Source of the DNA: Magallana angulata
Taxonomy: Eukaryota; Mollusca; Bivalvia; Ostreida; Ostreidae
Direction of reading: 5' to 3'
Assembly: GCF_025612915.1 (NCBI RefSeq)
Contig: NC_069112.1
Coordinates: 53,783,082-53,847,081 of the forward strand
Length of the DNA stretch: 64,000 nt
The position numbers and the translations under genes were made by a program. The notes beneath the pieces were generated by a model. It saw nothing but the letters and a program-made list of their open reading frames with translations. It searched no databases and was not told where the DNA came from. This document shows positions 61,311 to 64,000 of this stretch, piece by piece (positions within the stretch are counted from its first letter, which is position 1; every line of letters begins with the position of its first letter).

Positions 61311-61368
61311 ATGCGTTTTATGTTTTTGATATACTTTTTGAAGTTATTCTACGAGGCGAGAACTTACG
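61311..61368 (+). CDS. Signal-peptide exon of FTP-lectin gene D
   Basis: ATG opens MRFMFLIYFLKLFYEARTY and ends phase 1 at a donor GTTAGT. It is the block-2 counterpart of 42966. It is compatible in phase with the lectin exon at 63685, about 2.3 kb downstream, so the two are taken as exons 1 and 2 of one gene. Confidence 0.65.
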
Positions 61369-61558
61369 GTTAGTACAACACCATACCTCTTAATATTTGC
61401 TTACTTATTTTGCATTTTGTAGGGTTTTGTGTGGCTAGATCCTATCAATCGATGTTTTGATATAGACTATTTTTAAGGTTTGAGCACGTGTTCCTACAAA
61501 CTATAATATACTCCTGTGTTTACATTTATTTTATGATTTCACGTTGGTCAGTTTATAT

Positions 61559-62376
61559 CATCTTCGCTAGCCAGGGGTTTTTGGTCAATTTTGCTCCGCA
61601 TAAATCCTTGGCGGATTTCATTACGAAAACTCGGTGACAAACTCCGTTTTATGATTGGCTGCAGCTGCGAGTAGCTGATCCAATCGCAGTGCTTGTAAAT
61701 ATAAACCTTAAAAGAAAACTCATGTGTGATCTTTGGTAAAACATTCGGTGCTTTTAACAAGTTGAGACACAAGTTCTCGAGTATAGTGCCTCCCCAACGA
61801 TGGTCTCACCTGTTCGCTTTAAAAACTCAATTTACTGGGATTGAACATAGTTCTATAAACTTGTCCAGGCTCGCGTGACAGTATGGGAAGTAATCATGGG
61901 GAATATAGAAGTTGCATATTTCGTTAGTATATACGTTCCTGCTTATTGTTATTGCTTTTAAAGGTTCAATGAACTGTGTTTTATTTTATTTCTTTGGTCC
62001 GCAATGTTCACGACAACGATACCTGGTTTTATGGCAGGAAAGCTTTCATATACATCAGCGACTTTTTCACTCTCGGTACAGGTCCTTACAAAACACTATG
62101 AACAAACCATCCCGTACTCTCCTAGTTTATAACATCTCGTATTTAATAAAATCGTTAACTATGTTCCGTATTCGGTAAGCAACATGTTTTCAAGTTATAT
62201 TAATGCCATGGTGTTTATAACCCATTGTTTAATGCGATTAAAATGTAAATATGCAAGGAGCGCAACTCAAGTTGTTCGCTAGATAGCGCCACCACTTCAC
62301 TGAGTTTTCGTACTGAAATCTGCCAAGGGTTTATAGGGAGCAAAGTGGACCGAAAACCCTTGGCTAGAGAAGATGG
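61559..62376. mobile_element. DNA element with about 85-bp terminal inverted repeats
   Basis: The left arm begins CATCTTCGCTAGCCAGGGGT. The complement of the right arm begins CCATCTTCTCTAGCCAAGGG, and similarity continues for about 85 bp through the AAATCCTTGGCGGATTTC word. A candidate 7-bp target duplication TTTATAT lies at 61552-61558 and 62377-62383. It sits in intron 1 of lectin gene D. The 820-bp body has no transposase-like frame. Confidence 0.75.
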
Positions 62377-62389
62377 TTTATATTTAATT

Positions 62390-63030
62390 GTCTTATATTA
62401 ATAATATAATGTACTGAGTGAAGGAATACACTACATTGTTTTCATTTCATAACATTTCCATTTTTTTTATGGAGTTACGCATGTTCACCTATTTTTAGCT
62501 GAATTATTTTCTTACAAAGCTGTTATTCTACATGGGTTCCTAATACAAAAAAAAAGTTTATTTTTGTTGCACGTTGAAATAAATTAGCAGCGTCATTTGC
62601 ACTGCAATTATTGTGATATCTAGGTTTAAATGATCTTTACGTGATCTCCCGCAGACACTATTCAATCATTCATAGAGAACATGGTACTCGTTTAGAGCGT
62701 GTCTTTTAAATTTGATTCAAAGAAAATTTATCTTTATTTTGTCATCTTGATTCTATGCTTGTTTACCTCGTTTTTTCCCCATATCCATACATCCCTTTAC
62801 GTCAGTATCACCAGAAAAATCTCTTTGTCGGAGAGTTTTTAAATTTTCAAGGCCTCTTCTGCCAAATTGCATCATTACAGTTATGGAGATTTAAATAAAA
62901 CGCCTCCATACACAGAAGAGTTCCTATCATTTCAAAGTAAACTGATTAGAAACCAAATTGTTCCACTAATCTGCAATGTGGTCATTCATTCGTTTTAATA
63001 AAATCATTTTAAACCAATTGAAAATCAACT
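62390..63030. other. Non-coding intron sequence of gene D
   Basis: AT-rich with no recognised exon or element. Confidence 0.4.
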
Positions 63031-63031
63031 T

Positions 63032-63170
63032 GTATGCTGTGCTATGGAATGCTATGGTATGATATGACGAATGAAAATATATGAAATTGTATGTTATAAT
63101 ATAAGATTTCTATGCTATGGTATGGGATTCCAATGCTATGGTATGATATTACAAAGCTATGCTATTGTGT
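63032..63170. repeat. Degenerate GCTATGGTAT minisatellite
   Basis: The word TGCTATGG(T/A)AT recurs about five times (near 63036, 63049, 63111, 63132 and 63155) with decayed units between them. Confidence 0.6.
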
Positions 63171-63684
63171 ATGTTGTAAAAGATATGCTTGAACTAATAG
63201 TATATCCACACAAACCTATGATATATCGAACGTTAAGTAATAAATGCGTGTGGTCTATTATATGACCATTTGTCGACATCAATTCTAAAATTTACCTTGT
63301 GTTGCAACACCTGGGCCGACTCAGAGCTTCAAAAATAATCAAACATTTTTATCAAGTCAGCTATTGGAGGGTGGTGTTCTATGTTTGTCCCTCCTGCATC
63401 TTCAACTCCATTTTACCCAAAAATATTTCGTTTAAATATCAATAACTTTTCAATCCTCTGAATTTATCTAAAAAAACAAATACCAAAACCAGTATGCTCA
63501 GTTGTCAGTATTGTGAGGTAGGCAAGTTGTTATAAATGCACTATAGATATAAATTTGTTTAGCCTATCAAATTAGACACTGCAACTAGAATTGAATAATA
63601 TAGTAATAACGTCTTTATTTGTATAAACGTTTTGTTGGAATTTTGAGGTTCATATACACTGTAGGATATAATAATCGATTGCAG

Positions 63685-63906
63685 AAAATATCGCATTGCA
63701 TAAACCCGCATGGCAGCAGCATACTGCTATAGGAATGGGAGCAGATCGTGCTGTGGACGGACGGTATTCAGACCTGTCTGGTGGAGGAGGACAGTGTTCG
63801 ATATCAGGATATGGGCATACAACAGCAGAGTGGCGGGTAGACCTGGGAGATGTACACAGTATAGACCGCATCTTTATACAGTACCTGACGGAAAACGCTC
63901 TATGGA
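63685..63906 (+). CDS. FTP-lectin gene D, exon 2 (gene continues beyond the window)
   Basis: After the acceptor GATTGCAG a 222-nt phase-1 exon encodes the first half of an FTP domain: ENIALHKPAWQQH, GADRAVDGRYSDLSGGGGQC and EWRVDLGDVHSIDRI. The invariant W and D positions that gene C lost are kept. The donor is GTATGG after TGG A, a serine join rather than the usual glycine. The second FTP half and any EGF, membrane or tail exons lie to the right of the window. The strand equivalent to RTD in the ITAM receptor reads LTE here. Confidence 0.8.
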
Positions 63907-64000
63907 GTATGGTTTTGAAAATACTTTAAATGTCTTCAAAATAATAATGTTATGAACTTTTATAAGCATTGGAACATATCAGTTAAAACCCAACATTTTA

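Larger units (their letters stand above)
26620..61550. repeat. Tandem segmental duplication (two blocks of about 18-20 kb)
   Basis: Block 1 runs from about 26620 to 44525 and block 2 from about 47060 to 61550. Anchor pairs are 26620/47060, 30307/48124, 31507/49363, 33573/51589, 34724/52743, 40287/56866 and 42966/61311. Introns and intergenic DNA are closely similar too, so the event is recent. Offset changes locate later indels: about 2.6 kb lost in block 2 before the lectin exons, MITEs gained at 51177 and 60344, about 870 bp lost near 56660, and a block-1-only stretch at about 37520-38000. Confidence 0.85.

Overview
The window looks like AT-rich, intron-rich animal DNA, most likely from a bivalve mollusc and probably an oyster. 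The basis is inference: secreted Kunitz inhibitors with a mollusc-style C-terminal Cys cluster, fucolectin (FTP) plus EGF receptors, lineage-expanded orphan class A GPCRs, a Penelope-like retroelement, and very many short terminal-inverted-repeat elements and microsatellites. All introns have GT-AG ends. No bacterial-style operons, CRISPR arrays or intact structural RNA genes were seen.

Region 1 (1-8.4 kb) has a short 33-bp tandem array, small inverted-repeat elements, an unidentified minus-strand coding-like stretch (1651-2056) and a complete five-exon Kunitz inhibitor gene (4775-7661). Region 2 (8.4-14.4 kb) is a diverged duplicate of region 1: LINE reverse-transcriptase relic, GA microsatellite, TATA box and a second five-exon Kunitz gene (10803-14398). 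Region 3 (14.4-19.4 kb) is a graveyard: a minus-strand Penelope-like element, a relic of a third Kunitz intron, orphan EGF exons of a lost receptor gene, and a retroelement RT fossil.

Region 4 (19.4-24.8 kb) holds the most notable gene. It is a ten-exon type I membrane receptor of 507 residues with a signal peptide, FTP lectin domain (two exons), five EGF-like modules (one exon each, four of exactly 138 nt), a transmembrane exon and a cytoplasmic tail ending in a canonical ITAM (YxxL-x8-YxxL). This architecture suggests a Draper/MEGF10-like recognition or phagocytic receptor.

Region 5 (26.6-61.5 kb) is two tandem copies of a roughly 18-20 kb block. Each block carries a GPCR fragment, FTP+EGF lectin exons, a GPCR of type a and a GPCR of type b, with further lectin signal-peptide exons. 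Reciprocal decay has left one intact GPCR of each type: type a in copy 1 (34724-35767) and type b in copy 2 (56866-57918). Their partners at 52743 and 40287 are pseudogenes. The two lectin genes here show only one EGF exon and no clear transmembrane exon. Comparing the blocks dates several transposon insertions by their empty sites. A further lectin gene begins at 61311 and 63685 and runs off the right edge.

How the genes work together is inference: secreted trypsin-type inhibitors, lectin-type recognition receptors or secreted lectins, and orphan chemosensory or peptide GPCRs sit in one rapidly duplicating and decaying cluster, as expected of an immune or environmental-sensing locus.
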